From positions 92,230 through 156,229 of the forward strand of contig NZ_JBNNIX010000006.1 in the NCBI RefSeq assembly GCF_050269735.1: a stretch of 64,000 bases of DNA, given 5' to 3'. Position numbers and translations under genes: made by a program. A model generated the notes under the pieces. The model made no database searches, was not told the origin of the DNA, and saw nothing but the letters and a program-made list of their open reading frames with translations. This document shows positions 32,539 to 41,174 of the stretch, in pieces (position 1 is the stretch's first letter; each line of letters begins with the position of its first letter). Origin of the DNA: Paenisporosarcina sp050269735 (lineage in GTDB: Bacteria; Bacillota; Bacilli; Bacillales_A; Planococcaceae).

Positions 32539-32910
32539 ATGAAGAATTTATCGATTGAGTCCATCGGCCAAATAGCCGTCAATGTAAAGGACTTGCAACG
32601 AGCTGTGGCTTTTTACAGAGATGTAATTGGCTTGCCATTGTTATTCGAAACAAATGGCCTGGCGTTTTTCCAGTGTGGGGAAACACGCTTATTATTGAGT
32701 TTGCCGGAAAAGAAAAAGTTTGATCACCCAAGCTCCGTGATTTACTTTAAAGTGAAAGACTTAAATTCAACTGTAACTACTATGAAAGAAGCGGGTGCTG
32801 ATTTCATTGACGAACCCCATATGGTTGGGAAAATGGGCGATGTTGAAATTTGGATGGCTTTCTTCAAAGATGGAGAAGGCAATACTCATGCAGTAATGAG
32901 TGAAGTTTAA
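32539..32910 (+). CDS. VOC family protein
   Basis: A 123-aa VOC protein: IGQIAVNVKDLQRAVAFYRDVIGLPLLF at the start, FKVKDLNSTVTTMKEAGADF in the middle and FFKDGEGNTHAVMSE at the C-terminus. The first metal position is Gln rather than His (IGQIAV), so metal use may differ from glyoxalase I. The ribosome site is TTGGAGGA. It is not a close copy of the VOC gene at 31915. Confidence 0.9.
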   Translation: MKNLSIESIGQIAVNVKDLQRAVAFYRDVIGLPLLFETNGLAFFQCGETRLLLSLPEKKKFDHPSSVIYFKVKDLNSTVTTMKEAGADFIDEPHMVGKMGDVEIWMAFFKDGEGNTHAVMSEV

Positions 32911-32916
32911 ACAGTG

Positions 32917-32952
32917 AACCCTTCTAAAGCTTTTAACATGGAGGGTTTTTTC
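32917..32952 (+). terminator. Terminator of the plus-strand VOC gene
   Basis: AACCCTTC...GGAGGGTT stem with TTTTTTC. Confidence 0.75.
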
Positions 32953-33074
32953 TTTTCAAGAGAAGGCGTAGTCCTTCTCCCATTTAAGGTCTTGTCCATT
33001 CAGCTCGCAGCAAAATAAAAAATCGAGTGATTTTCACCAGTCAAATGAACCTGTCACAATCCAAAAAGAAGATA

Positions 33075-33108
33075 CAGAAAAAAGACATCCCATTATAAGA
33101 TGTCTTTT
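33075..33108 (-). terminator. Terminator of the CBS-domain gene
   Basis: AAGACATC/GATGTCTT stem with a T run on the minus strand. Confidence 0.8.
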
Positions 33109-33125
33109 CAATAATTTAAAGCTCA

Positions 33126-33842
33126 TCACGATTCAATCTTCATCAAATCCAACGGTGTGACAATACCAACCAATCCATCTTTGTCCGTAATCAGTAAGGC
33201 TTCGAGTCTCTTGCCTTTTGCCATGGCGTCTTTAAAAAGTTCTTCCGCTTCAAAAATCGACATTTCACGTGGGACGAATAGATGATTTTCTTTCTTTTTC
33301 TCATGTTGGAGAGTGGATTCGACGGTCATTTCCCAGGAAATATCCTCGTTTTCGACATGGTTTGCAAGCCAAAAGGTAATTCCCACCGCCGTTAATAGAC
33401 CTACAAAAACATTATCGTTATAGACCGGAATTTGGGTAAATTGTTTATCACGTATCATAATAAGGGCGTCACGTAACGTGTCTTTTGCTTGGAGCGTGCT
33501 CACTTTTCTTTCGAACATTTCACCGACTGTTACTGGTTTTGCCAGTGCTTCATCAATCGTTTCGAGAGCCTGTACAATTTCATCATGAGGTTCTGCAATT
33601 GCATATTCAGTTGATGTTTGATGATGGACAATTGCATTTCGCAGCGTTGCGTATTCTTTTAAGTCCTCTTCATATCTTCGCACAATGGCATTCTTCCGTT
33701 TAGAAAGCTCAACCAATTTGTAAAATGACAGATGATCATTGGTGCCAATGATCTCTTTCATAGATTGTTCGATACGATGAAAAGCTGTCAGGAAGCGATC
33801 GGAATTTCGAATCGTTTGCTCTGCCTGCTGTTGAGTATCCAT
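33126..33842 (-). CDS. CBS-pair protein with helical N-domain
   Basis: A 238-aa protein. The N-terminal 100 residues are helical and contain RNAIVHHQTST, similar to helical NTPase/HEPN-like ends (R-x4-6-H) though this match is weak. The CBS pair is at about residues 105-238: VSTLQAKDTLRDALIMIRDKQFTQIPVYNDNVFVGLLTAVGI and SIFEAEELFKDAMAKGKRLEALLITDKDGLVGIVTPLDLM. CBS pairs bind adenosine nucleotides. It could be a nucleotide-responsive switch on the helical domain. Single gene. Confidence 0.8.
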   Translation of the reverse strand: MDTQQQAEQTIRNSDRFLTAFHRIEQSMKEIIGTNDHLSFYKLVELSKRKNAIVRRYEEDLKEYATLRNAIVHHQTSTEYAIAEPHDEIVQALETIDEALAKPVTVGEMFERKVSTLQAKDTLRDALIMIRDKQFTQIPVYNDNVFVGLLTAVGITFWLANHVENEDISWEMTVESTLQHEKKKENHLFVPREMSIFEAEELFKDAMAKGKRLEALLITDKDGLVGIVTPLDLMKIES

Positions 33843-33933
33843 TTTGCATACCTCCCGTTGGCAACTCTTTTCTACATAGGTTGCTTATTTTCCTGTCTTT
33901 TTATTACAATTACTTTAAGAAGAGGTGATGAAA

Positions 33934-34338
33934 TTGGAAACTCCGTTAAATTGTCCTTTTTGCAATCCGCAAAAGGATTCTGAACAACGTATTGTTTTTG
34001 AAAACGACTATTGTCAGTACTTACAGCACCCCAGTCATCAAACTATTTTAGAAGGTAGTGGTCTCATCGTTCCGAAAGTCCATCGCCAAACCGTTTTTGA
34101 TTTAACACAGGAAGAATGGAACGCTACATACGAGTTGATGCAGCAAGTGAAAACGTATGCTGATGAGAAGTACTCGCCAGATGGATATACACTTGGTTGG
34201 AATGTTGGAGACGCTTCAAACCAATCCATTCCACACGCACATTTTCATATCCTGCCTCGTTTTGCCGACGAACCTTATGCCGGAAAAGGCATTCGTGCAT
34301 GGTTCAAGTCCGAAGAAAATCGCAGACCTGGAAGATAA
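33934..34338 (+). CDS. HIT family hydrolase
   Basis: A protein of about 134 aa with the histidine triad IPHAHFHILPR (H-x-H-x-H) near residue 105. An N-terminal CPFC pair, as in many HIT proteins, could bind zinc. Such enzymes cleave nucleoside phosphoramidates or AMP esters. AAGAGGTG lies directly against an ATG at 33928 but seven bases before a TTG at 33934, so the TTG is the better start. Single gene. Confidence 0.85.
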   Translation: METPLNCPFCNPQKDSEQRIVFENDYCQYLQHPSHQTILEGSGLIVPKVHRQTVFDLTQEEWNATYELMQQVKTYADEKYSPDGYTLGWNVGDASNQSIPHAHFHILPRFADEPYAGKGIRAWFKSEENRRPGR

Positions 34339-34362
34339 ATTTTTTTGCCGAAATCTTTCCGA

Positions 34363-34393
34363 CTGGACGAAAAGTGACTCTGACTGGACAAAA
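34363..34393 (+). repeat. Two CTGGACRAAA repeats 21 bp apart
   Basis: CTGGACGAAA at 34363 and CTGGACAAAA at 34384, exactly 21 bp apart, between the HIT gene and the small lipoprotein. The same core and spacing occur at 16655 and 16676. Confidence 0.75.
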
Positions 34394-34482
34394 TCCATTT
34401 TTAAAAATACATATTTCACTCCTGCCTGAGCAACCTAAGCTGAAATGAAATTCAGTTTTCAACAGGAGGTTCAATTCTATTT

Positions 34483-34701
34483 ATGAAATCTTTATTATTA
34501 GTCTGTTTGGCCATGTTTATGCTTGCCGGATGCGGAACGGATGAAGGTACATCTATTGGCACTCAACAGGAACCAAGTAAGCAAGATGAAAAATTCGTGC
34601 CAGGAGAAACTTCTCCAAATTCTGGTGAAGACGGAATGGGCGAAGATAATCAGTCCACAATGCCTGCCCCCGATGGTGCTGGAGACGCTGACGGCAAGTA
34701 A
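34483..34701 (+). CDS. Small acidic lipoprotein (72 aa)
   Basis: Signal and lipobox MKSLLLVCLAMFMLAGC place the lipidated Cys at residue 17. The mature part is short, unstructured and rich in Asp, Glu, Gly, Ser and Pro. The ribosome site CAGGAGG is strong although 12 bases away. No family is recognised. A strong terminator follows. Confidence 0.75.
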   Translation: MKSLLLVCLAMFMLAGCGTDEGTSIGTQQEPSKQDEKFVPGETSPNSGEDGMGEDNQSTMPAPDGAGDADGK

Positions 34702-34707
34702 GCGTAC

Positions 34708-34746
34708 AAAAAAATCCCTCTCCATTTCAAATAGGAGAGGGATTTC
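34708..34746. terminator. Terminator between the lipoprotein and the ABC operon
   Basis: AAATCCCTCTCC/GGAGAGGGATTT stem with T-rich flanks on both strands. Confidence 0.85.
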
Positions 34747-34748
34747 TT

Positions 34749-35531
34749 TCACACTTTCGTTTTTGATGCGTTGCGTTTTGACATCCAAACACCAAATACC
34801 ATCAATGCGATAATGGCCAGTATTGTGATCGTCATACTCCACCAGAAATCGCCTAAGTCTGGTGAGCCTGTCAACCACTGTGTTGCATAAGTTGGGAGTT
34901 TCCAAGGTGATATCGTCCAATAAGCTCCTAGTAATGAGTCCACAATCTGGACAATCAAAATGAGTAGCAAAGATAGCCCCGCTGCGCCACCTGTAGGTAA
35001 CCACGCACTCATTGCCAGAACGATTGTCACTACAAATAAAATCCATACACTATAAGTCCCTGCAAACGCGAAGAAATCAGTAGCCTCGACTTTCCCAAAC
35101 AAAAGCCCCGTGTAATACCAGCTCGTCAGCAATCCAAGCCATACACTCATTAGCGCGATCATGCCAACGACTTTCCATTTGCTCAAAAAGTAATTCAAAT
35201 AAGAAATTGGTCGTACATAAATAAGTGTCCCCGTTCCGTTTTTCCGTTCACGGGAAATGGTGCCCATGAATGCTAGGACTAATACGAGCATACCGATGAA
35301 TTGGTATTGTCCCATCGTCGCCATAATGACTTGAGCTGGTGTGAACTCTGGCATTGGGAAGGTGGTTCCTTCTGGCATATTCCCGACCGCGTCAAGGATT
35401 TGTGGCAAATAGTAACTTGTCAGCGGCTCAGACAATCCGAAGAAAATAAAGACAAGAGGGACCCATAAAATTTTAAAATTACGTGTATTCTCCCGCCACT
35501 CTTTTTGAAAAAGTACGATTAATTCCCTCAT
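34749..35531 (-). CDS. ABC-2 type permease (YxlG-like)
   Basis: A 260-aa ABC-2 membrane subunit starting at ATG 35531 (MRELIVLFQKEWRE), which overlaps the ATPase stop by four bases; the frame upstream to 35699 lies within the ATPase gene and is not real. Six hydrophobic segments and the early KEWRE motif are typical. It would form an exporter with the ATPase at 35528-36430. The gene order matches yxlEFG of the B. subtilis sigY operon, although no sigma gene is present here. Confidence 0.9.
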   Translation of the reverse strand: MRELIVLFQKEWRENTRNFKILWVPLVFIFFGLSEPLTSYYLPQILDAVGNMPEGTTFPMPEFTPAQVIMATMGQYQFIGMLVLVLAFMGTISRERKNGTGTLIYVRPISYLNYFLSKWKVVGMIALMSVWLGLLTSWYYTGLLFGKVEATDFFAFAGTYSVWILFVVTIVLAMSAWLPTGGAAGLSLLLILIVQIVDSLLGAYWTISPWKLPTYATQWLTGSPDLGDFWWSMTITILAIIALMVFGVWMSKRNASKTKV

Positions 35532-36430
35532 GCCTGCCCCGCCACCTTCATAAAGATTTCTTCCAAGTTCGCTGTTTGTCGCTCCGCTTTCCGGACATCC
35601 AGTCCACTTTCTGCCAATGACTTCAATACGTCTGACATTGTCGGCAATTCTTGTGTCAGGTGAATGGTTCCGCAAGCCCCTTCCACTTGTACGTTCCATG
35701 GAGCGCGTTCCGAATAAATGATGGCATCTTCTGCACGACCAAATTCAACGCGGTATCTTGGTTGATCATATTTTGCACGTACATCACCAATGGAGCCTTG
35801 TTCGACTAATTGTCCTTTTCGTAAAAACAATAATTGATCCGTCATCTCTTCCGCATCATTCAAAATATGTGTCGAGTACAAGATTGTCATGTCTTGTTGT
35901 AAGCTTTTTAATAGATTCATGATTTCGCGTCTACCAACTGGATCCAGTGCGGACACGGGTTCATCCAGTAATAAGAGCTTTGGTTTATGAACAATGGCCT
36001 GCGCTAAGCCAAGACGTTGCTTCATGCCGCCTGAGAATGTGCCAGTCTTTTTCCGTAGTGCATCTCCAAGTCCAACGAACTCCAATGTTTTTTGTGCTTC
36101 CAGCTTCGCAGACCGTGCGTCCATACCACTTAATTTTGCGGCCATTTCGGTAAATTCAAGCGCTGTCAGCCACGAAAAGAACTGTGGATACTGAGGCAGA
36201 AAACCAATATACTTTCTGACGTCAGCGTGCTTTTCTCCATTCAGTGAAATGGTTCCAGTTGTTGGTTCCAATAATCCGCCAAGCATGGATAAAGTCGTCG
36301 TTTTACCTGCGCCGTTTGGTCCGATTAAAGCTGTCGATGTGCCTTCTCCAAGTGCAAAAGTTACTTCATTCACCGCTCGCTCGGAGCCGTATATTTTCGT
36401 TAAATGTTCCGCTTCCAAGATAGTTGTCAT
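35528..36430 (-). CDS. ABC transporter ATPase (YxlF-like)
   Basis: A 300-aa single-domain ABC ATPase. Walker A is GPNGAGKTT (about residues 38-46), the signature is FSGGMKQRLGLA, Walker B is LLLLDEPVSALDP and the switch His is in YSTHILND. A C-terminal extension of about 80 residues is typical of ABC-2 exporters. The next gene encodes its permease; the preceding gene a YxlE-like protein. Substrate unknown, possibly an antimicrobial or lipid. Confidence 0.95.
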   Translation of the reverse strand: MTTILEAEHLTKIYGSERAVNEVTFALGEGTSTALIGPNGAGKTTTLSMLGGLLEPTTGTISLNGEKHADVRKYIGFLPQYPQFFSWLTALEFTEMAAKLSGMDARSAKLEAQKTLEFVGLGDALRKKTGTFSGGMKQRLGLAQAIVHKPKLLLLDEPVSALDPVGRREIMNLLKSLQQDMTILYSTHILNDAEEMTDQLLFLRKGQLVEQGSIGDVRAKYDQPRYRVEFGRAEDAIIYSERAPWNVQVEGACGTIHLTQELPTMSDVLKSLAESGLDVRKAERQTANLEEIFMKVAGQA

Positions 36431-36636
36431 GCTTGTTTTCTCCCGGCAATAAAGTACGCAATTGGTCCTACAATATTAATGAAAATAATGACCAGTGCCC
36501 ACACCCATTTTGGTCCGTTTGTTTGGTGTATTTTAGTTAAATCGATAAGTGCAATTATTAATAATATGAATTGAATGATAAATAAAGGTGCGATAATCCC
36601 CCAAGACAGTCCTTGTAAAGCTTCCATTTGTCCCAA
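36427..36636 (-). CDS. PLDc_N domain membrane protein (YxlE-like)
   Basis: A 69-aa two-helix membrane protein with the phospholipase D nuclease N-terminal pattern: LLIIALIDLTKIHQTNGPKWVWALVIIFINIVGPIAYFIAGRK. YxlE-type proteins act as small partners of the SigY anti-sigma system or of the ABC exporter. It overlaps the ATPase start by four bases. Confidence 0.85.
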   Translation of the reverse strand: MGQMEALQGLSWGIIAPLFIIQFILLIIALIDLTKIHQTNGPKWVWALVIIFINIVGPIAYFIAGRKQA

Positions 36637-36642
36637 TCCCCT

Positions 36643-37749
36643 TTATTGTAATGTTGTTACTAACACAATACTTCCAACAATTAATAATAAGAAAATCCAA
36701 CTTGTTTTATGCCCCATATTGATGGTCCACCCTATCCCAAAACGTTTTTCCACCAGAATGCTCGGGTCGTTCTTGTTCACATAAAACAGTCCGAATTTCC
36801 AATGTTGATCATCGTCTGGATCAATGACGCCGTCCAGGCTTTCATCAAAATGAGAAACAGCCAACCTTGTGCCGCTTTGACCTACTTTAATGGCGTAGAA
36901 TAAAACCGATCCTAAAATGGTGACCAAGAAAGCGATTGTGGCAGTCATCGTTACCGAAGTTGACATGGTTTCCGGAAAAATAATAGACAGTTGTAAGTAC
37001 CCCATGAGCAATGTGACCGTGATTGTTACGATAAACAACAGCCAACTTGAATATTTCCGGAAAGCGAGTTGTTGTTCACGAGAACGTTTTTTATGTCTGA
37101 CTTGAATCTTCGCTCCCGATTGCTTCATCGCTCTATTGAAAAACCACAGCATCCCTTGCAGCACAAGTGTCATGAATGGCAACGAACTGACGGAAAGCCA
37201 ACTCTTTTCAGTGAAAGCATCCGCTTCCCCATTCGCTCCCCAGTGCGTGGGAATTTGGTCAGGTAACGAATCATATTGGCTTAACCCATAAATACCTAAG
37301 CTGACGGTTAAAAGCATCGGCAAAACAAAATACATGCTGGGTAACAGTTTCAGCTGCTCACGAAATTGTAGGTCTACCACTTTTCGCTCAACCTGACCTG
37401 ATGTCCATTTCTCCTCTTTCTTCCAAGTAGCTATTGCAATATGATTTTTTGCATAAAGCCCCATTGAAAGAACCACTGTGCCTATTTGTGCTGCCAACCC
37501 CCAAAATACGATTTGTTGCTCAGGAGGATTACTGATTAACACAAATCCACTGAACAGAGTCAGAACAACTACACCAATTAATGAAATCACTTTGGTATAG
37601 CGCTTTTTCATCTTGATAATCCGCTGGTCTTTTACATGTGTAGCCGGAATATAGACTCCAAAGACTTCACTTTCCTTCAGAAATTTCGGTAAAAAAGCTT
37701 GAATGGCAATGTTGAAAATTAAAATGACGATAAAAATGATGGCTGCCAT
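36643..37749 (-). CDS. DUF1648/DUF5808 membrane protein
   Basis: A 368-aa protein with about eight transmembrane helices. The DUF1648 motif LPDQIPTHWGANGEADAF lies near residue 180 and the DUF5808-like C-terminal region WKFGLFYVNKNDPSILVEKRFGIGWTINMGH near residue 325. Related proteins sit beside GntR regulators and ABC exporters. It starts right at the end of the gntR gene. Confidence 0.9.
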   Translation of the reverse strand: MAAIIFIVILIFNIAIQAFLPKFLKESEVFGVYIPATHVKDQRIIKMKKRYTKVISLIGVVVLTLFSGFVLISNPPEQQIVFWGLAAQIGTVVLSMGLYAKNHIAIATWKKEEKWTSGQVERKVVDLQFREQLKLLPSMYFVLPMLLTVSLGIYGLSQYDSLPDQIPTHWGANGEADAFTEKSWLSVSSLPFMTLVLQGMLWFFNRAMKQSGAKIQVRHKKRSREQQLAFRKYSSWLLFIVTITVTLLMGYLQLSIIFPETMSTSVTMTATIAFLVTILGSVLFYAIKVGQSGTRLAVSHFDESLDGVIDPDDDQHWKFGLFYVNKNDPSILVEKRFGIGWTINMGHKTSWIFLLLIVGSIVLVTTLQ

Positions 37750-38135
37750 TACTTTACCTCCTTCAAATCCAAAATAATTTCATTCACCAGTAACTCAATT
37801 TCCTCTTGAGACAATTGAAGACAAAGTGCTTCTGCAAGAATCGGACGCATTTCTTTCGTCAGACGTTGACGGTCGGTTGCTGTTGCTTTACGTACGCCTT
37901 TTTCGTGTATGACTACACCTTTCTTCTGCACAATTTGGATAAATTCCTTCTCTTCCAAAAAGTGATACGCTTTATTTACCGTATGCATATTCATGCCAAG
38001 ATCAGCAGCAAAGGAACGTACAGATGGCAAGGAATCTCCGGGCTTTAAAGTTCCTTTCGCAACTCCCTCAATTATCTGCTGGGCCAATTGTAAGTAAATC
38101 GGTACGGCCGAATCTGGTTCAATCTCAATAAACAT
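37749..38135 (-). CDS. GntR family regulator (YtrA-type)
   Basis: A 128-aa regulator: winged helix PIYLQLAQQIIEGVAKGTLKPGDSLPSVRSFAADLGMNMHTVNKAYHFLEEKEFI, followed by a short C-terminal helical dimer domain with no effector domain, as in YtrA. It heads the operon with the DUF1648 and YxlEFG-like genes and probably represses it; YtrA-type regulators respond to cell-envelope antibiotics. The operator was not identified with confidence. Confidence 0.95.
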   Translation of the reverse strand: MFIEIEPDSAVPIYLQLAQQIIEGVAKGTLKPGDSLPSVRSFAADLGMNMHTVNKAYHFLEEKEFIQIVQKKGVVIHEKGVRKATATDRQRLTKEMRPILAEALCLQLSQEEIELLVNEIILDLKEVK

Positions 38136-38231
38136 ATGCGACCTCCCTTTGTTCTATTCTTAGTAGAACAGTTTTGTTATATACAATATAGAACAGAATG
38201 AAGATTTTGGCAAGTATTGTTATTTACATTG

Positions 38232-38260
38232 TTTACATTCTTTTTTTCATGCGTTACAAT
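38232..38260 (+). promoter_or_regulatory. SigA promoter of the thiamine transport operon
   Basis: TTTACA (38232-38237), 17-bp spacer, TACAAT (38255-38260), about 40 bp before the TPP aptamer. Confidence 0.8.
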
Positions 38261-38300
38261 GAAGCCGTTCTTGAACATATAAAACCGCATACGATTTTGC

Positions 38301-38460
38301 ACTAGGGGTGCTATAGTTTGGCTGAGATGAGAGCGTTGGCTCCGATCCCTTAACACTCGATCCAGGTAATACTGGCGTGAGGAAGTGCGGTGACCTTTGC
38401 CCATCTTTTTTCTTTTTGCGCAAAACAGCTGCATTCCACGTCGAATGCGGCTTTTTTTAT
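38301..38460 (+). promoter_or_regulatory. TPP riboswitch with terminator upstream of ykoFEDC
   Basis: The aptamer shows AGGGGTGCTA, GGCTGAGATGAGAG, CCCTTAACACTCGATC and CAGGTAATACTGGCGTGAGGA-type sequence. It is followed by a terminator (GCTGCATTC/GAATGCGGC, 38427-38460) with a T run. TPP should stop transcription of the HMP/thiamine transporter genes. Confidence 0.97.
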
Positions 38461-38514
38461 ATTCAAAAAACATGTTTGGGTGCCTATACCCACCAAGAAA
38501 AAGGAGGAAAAGAA

Positions 38515-39120
38515 ATGTCACAGGAGTTTAGTTGTGGAACAAGCCCAATCGTTGGGTTACGGTTTTCAATTCACCCAATGGCGGATAACTTTATTCAAAT
38601 TATTAAGGGAGCTTTGCGTGAGGCGGATACTTCAAATGTTTGGATGCACACCGACGATGTCAGTACGGTAATGCGGGGAAAACAAGTGCATGTATTCGAT
38701 ACAGCTAGAGCCATCGTATTGTATGCAGCAAAAACGAGAGCTCATGTAGCATTTAACGGGACCTTTTCGATTGGTTGCCCTGGGGATTCTGCCGGAGATG
38801 TGTTTTTGGAAAAAGACGATATCCTGTTAAACTATCCTCAAATTCGGGAGATCAAGCAATATGTTTCCTCCCAGTTTGCCTTGTACCCAATGAATAACCC
38901 AGATTATATGTCGGTCATTTACAGGGAAGTGGAGAAGGCGAAAGAATTTGGAGTGTTCAATGACTCGATGCATTATGCTAGTGGACTTCATGGGGATATA
39001 CACGAGGTGTTTGCATTCCTTGAAGATTCATTCACACACGCTCGATCAGAACAACATAAACATTTGGTTATGACTGTCAACATGAGCATCAACAGTCCTT
39101 CCCACAAAGGAGAGGCGTAA
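38515..39120 (+). CDS. ykoF: Thiamine/HMP-binding protein YkoF
   Basis: A 201-aa protein with two tandem YkoF repeats (about residues 1-95 and 100-195), each starting like GLRFSIHPM or SSQFALYPMNNPDYMSVIY. B. subtilis YkoF binds thiamine and is thought to aid the YkoEDC uptake system for the hydroxymethylpyrimidine moiety. The start follows AAGGAGG. It is the first gene after the TPP riboswitch. Confidence 0.95.
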   Translation: MSQEFSCGTSPIVGLRFSIHPMADNFIQIIKGALREADTSNVWMHTDDVSTVMRGKQVHVFDTARAIVLYAAKTRAHVAFNGTFSIGCPGDSAGDVFLEKDDILLNYPQIREIKQYVSSQFALYPMNNPDYMSVIYREVEKAKEFGVFNDSMHYASGLHGDIHEVFAFLEDSFTHARSEQHKHLVMTVNMSINSPSHKGEA

Positions 39121-39121
39121 T

Positions 39122-39721
39122 ATGTTGAAATCATGGAAGCTGAAAGAAGTTGTCTTAATGTCAGTATTTGCTGTTGTTTTTGCCGTTGTGTATTTACTGT
39201 TTGTGCAGGTCGGAAACATTTGGGCAGGAGTAATTGGACCGATTGCCTATGAGTGGATTTTTGGGATTTGGTTTATTGTTTCGATCATTTGCGCATACAT
39301 CATTCGTAAACCTGGTGCCGCTCTTTTGTCGGAAACGATGGCTGCGATCATTGAAGTCATGATTGGCAATGCGGTGGGACCTCGATTGATCGTATCAGGA
39401 ATTATTCAAGGGCTTGGAGCAGAAGCTGCTTTCGCAGCGACCGGTTACAAACGCTATGACTGGTGGGTACTATGTTTAGCAGGAATCGGCTCTGCTGTCT
39501 TCAGTTTTGCCTATGGTTTCTTTGTATCTGGTTACGCGGCACTCGACCCTTCCCTGCTCGTCCTTATGTTTACACTTCGAGTGATGAGTGGCGCCATCAT
39601 TGCCGGATTAGGTGGGAAGTATGTGTCGGATGGTTTACTGGCAACCGGTGCGCTCCGTGGTTATGCCATTTCTCGCGATATGTCCAAGAATCATCAGTTG
39701 AAGGGTGAGGCTATTGGATAA
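39122..39721 (+). CDS. ykoE: HMP/thiamine ECF transporter S component
   Basis: A 199-aa membrane protein with six helices, the substrate-binding (S) part of a dedicated ECF-like transporter. Typical features are ISAVFAVVFAVVYLLF-like helix 1 (LMSVFAVVFAVVYLLF) and MAAIIEVMIGNAVGPRLIVSGIIQGLGAEAAFA. It starts one base after the ykoF stop and overlaps ykoD at its 3' end. Confidence 0.95.
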   Translation: MLKSWKLKEVVLMSVFAVVFAVVYLLFVQVGNIWAGVIGPIAYEWIFGIWFIVSIICAYIIRKPGAALLSETMAAIIEVMIGNAVGPRLIVSGIIQGLGAEAAFAATGYKRYDWWVLCLAGIGSAVFSFAYGFFVSGYAALDPSLLVLMFTLRVMSGAIIAGLGGKYVSDGLLATGALRGYAISRDMSKNHQLKGEAIG

Positions 39722-41174
39722 TGCCTACCCCTCTCCTTATTCAAACGTAAGTGTCACCTCACCTGTACTTGATTTCAGAGAGGTCACGTTTCAGTTTCCT
39801 GAAGATAACTCGCCAGTTTTTAAGAACATTTCTTTCTCCATACATGCCGGCGAACGTGTTGTCTTATATGGTCCAAGTGGGTGCGGAAAAAGCACTTTAC
39901 TGTTTTTAATGAACCGTTTGTATCCTCCCAATTGTGACGGCGAGCTTAGTGGATCAGTCGTCCTCTTTCATAAAGACGCCAGTGATTATTCCGCTGGAGA
40001 AATTAATCGGCGAATCGCTACCGTCTTTCAAGATCCAGATACACAGTTCTGTATGCCAACAGTTGAACAGGAAATGGCTTTTACGCTAGAGAACCTGCAC
40101 GTCAATCGTGAGGAAATGGAACAGCGAATTACGACGATACTTGCACTGACAGGCCTTTCCGATTTTCGGCACTCGGTGATTCAAACGCTTTCTGGCGGAA
40201 TGAAACAACGACTTGCAACTGCTTGCGCCTTGTTAATTAAGCCAGAAGTGCTGCTGCTCGACGAACCGCTTGCCCATTTAGACCCTTTGACTTCACAACA
40301 ATATGTGGAGTGGCTCAATGCGTTGCAATTATCCACTGGATTCACGGTAGTTGTGGTTGAACACCGCCTTGATCTATGGGGTTCATTTTTCAACCGTGCC
40401 CTTCACGTAAAGAATTCAGGGGTATTTTCAGTAGAAGCAAATCCAACGAGATCACCAATCCAGTTCCCTTTACGTTCTTCAACCGTTCAAGAATTTGTAG
40501 CGTTGGAAGCGCAAAATATCAGTGTGAACATTGATGAAAAACGTTTATTATCGGACGTTTCCTTGAGCTTAAAGAAAGGTGAAATCGCTGTACTTGCAGG
40601 TCCGAACGGCAGTGGTAAATCTACCTTCCTGAAGACCATCTGTGGTATTTTGAAGAAAACGGATGGGCAGTTCAAAAGCGGACGTACTGTTCCGGGGTAC
40701 GTCCCTCAATCACCGGAACACTTATTTGTCACTAATCACGTTGGACAGGAAATTGCTTTTTCAAATCACGCAAACGTCGATAAACTATCGGATATTATGC
40801 ATCGTTTACGATTAATCGAAATTCAGGATGCACACCCTTTTGCCATCAGTCATGGCCAAAAACGACGCGTCGCAATTGGGGCAATGATTGCCGATCAACG
40901 ACCCGTCCTATTACTCGATGAACCTACATCCGGGCAAGATTCAGCGGTCCTTATCGAACTTTTTCACTTACTCGATACTATAGCCAAAGAAGGCTTTACC
41001 CTGTTGATTGTGACACATGATATGGCGTTTGCTGCAGCCATTGCAGATACCGTTTTCTTAATAAATAACGGTGAATTAACGGGGCGTTATGAAATTGACC
41101 AATTATGGCAGCAAACTGAGCTATTAATGACTCACCACCTGTTGCCACCGATTGGAGCGGGTTCCTATGTCTAG
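39705..41174 (+). CDS. ykoD: HMP/thiamine transporter double ATPase
   Basis: A 489-aa protein of two fused ABC ATPase domains. Domain 1: Walker A GPSGCGKST, signature LSGGMKQRLATA, Walker B LLLDEPLAHLDP. Domain 2: Walker A GPNGSGKST, Walker B LLLDEPTSGQD; its signature is SHGQKRR rather than SGGQ, as in some ECF A subunits. The GTG start at 39705 overlaps ykoE by 17 bases; a downstream start is possible. It drives the YkoE/YkoC transporter. Confidence 0.95.
   Translation: MRLLDNAYPSPYSNVSVTSPVLDFREVTFQFPEDNSPVFKNISFSIHAGERVVLYGPSGCGKSTLLFLMNRLYPPNCDGELSGSVVLFHKDASDYSAGEINRRIATVFQDPDTQFCMPTVEQEMAFTLENLHVNREEMEQRITTILALTGLSDFRHSVIQTLSGGMKQRLATACALLIKPEVLLLDEPLAHLDPLTSQQYVEWLNALQLSTGFTVVVVEHRLDLWGSFFNRALHVKNSGVFSVEANPTRSPIQFPLRSSTVQEFVALEAQNISVNIDEKRLLSDVSLSLKKGEIAVLAGPNGSGKSTFLKTICGILKKTDGQFKSGRTVPGYVPQSPEHLFVTNHVGQEIAFSNHANVDKLSDIMHRLRLIEIQDAHPFAISHGQKRRVAIGAMIADQRPVLLLDEPTSGQDSAVLIELFHLLDTIAKEGFTLLIVTHDMAFAAAIADTVFLINNGELTGRYEIDQLWQQTELLMTHHLLPPIGAGSYV

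Noticed and set aside
35532..35699. Upstream extension of the ABC permease
   Set aside because: It lies within the ATPase gene and lacks membrane or permease character; ATG 35531 starts the KEWRE motif.
38377..38514. N-terminal extension of ykoF
   Set aside because: The frame would cover the riboswitch terminator; the ATG at 38515 has a proper AAGGAGG site.
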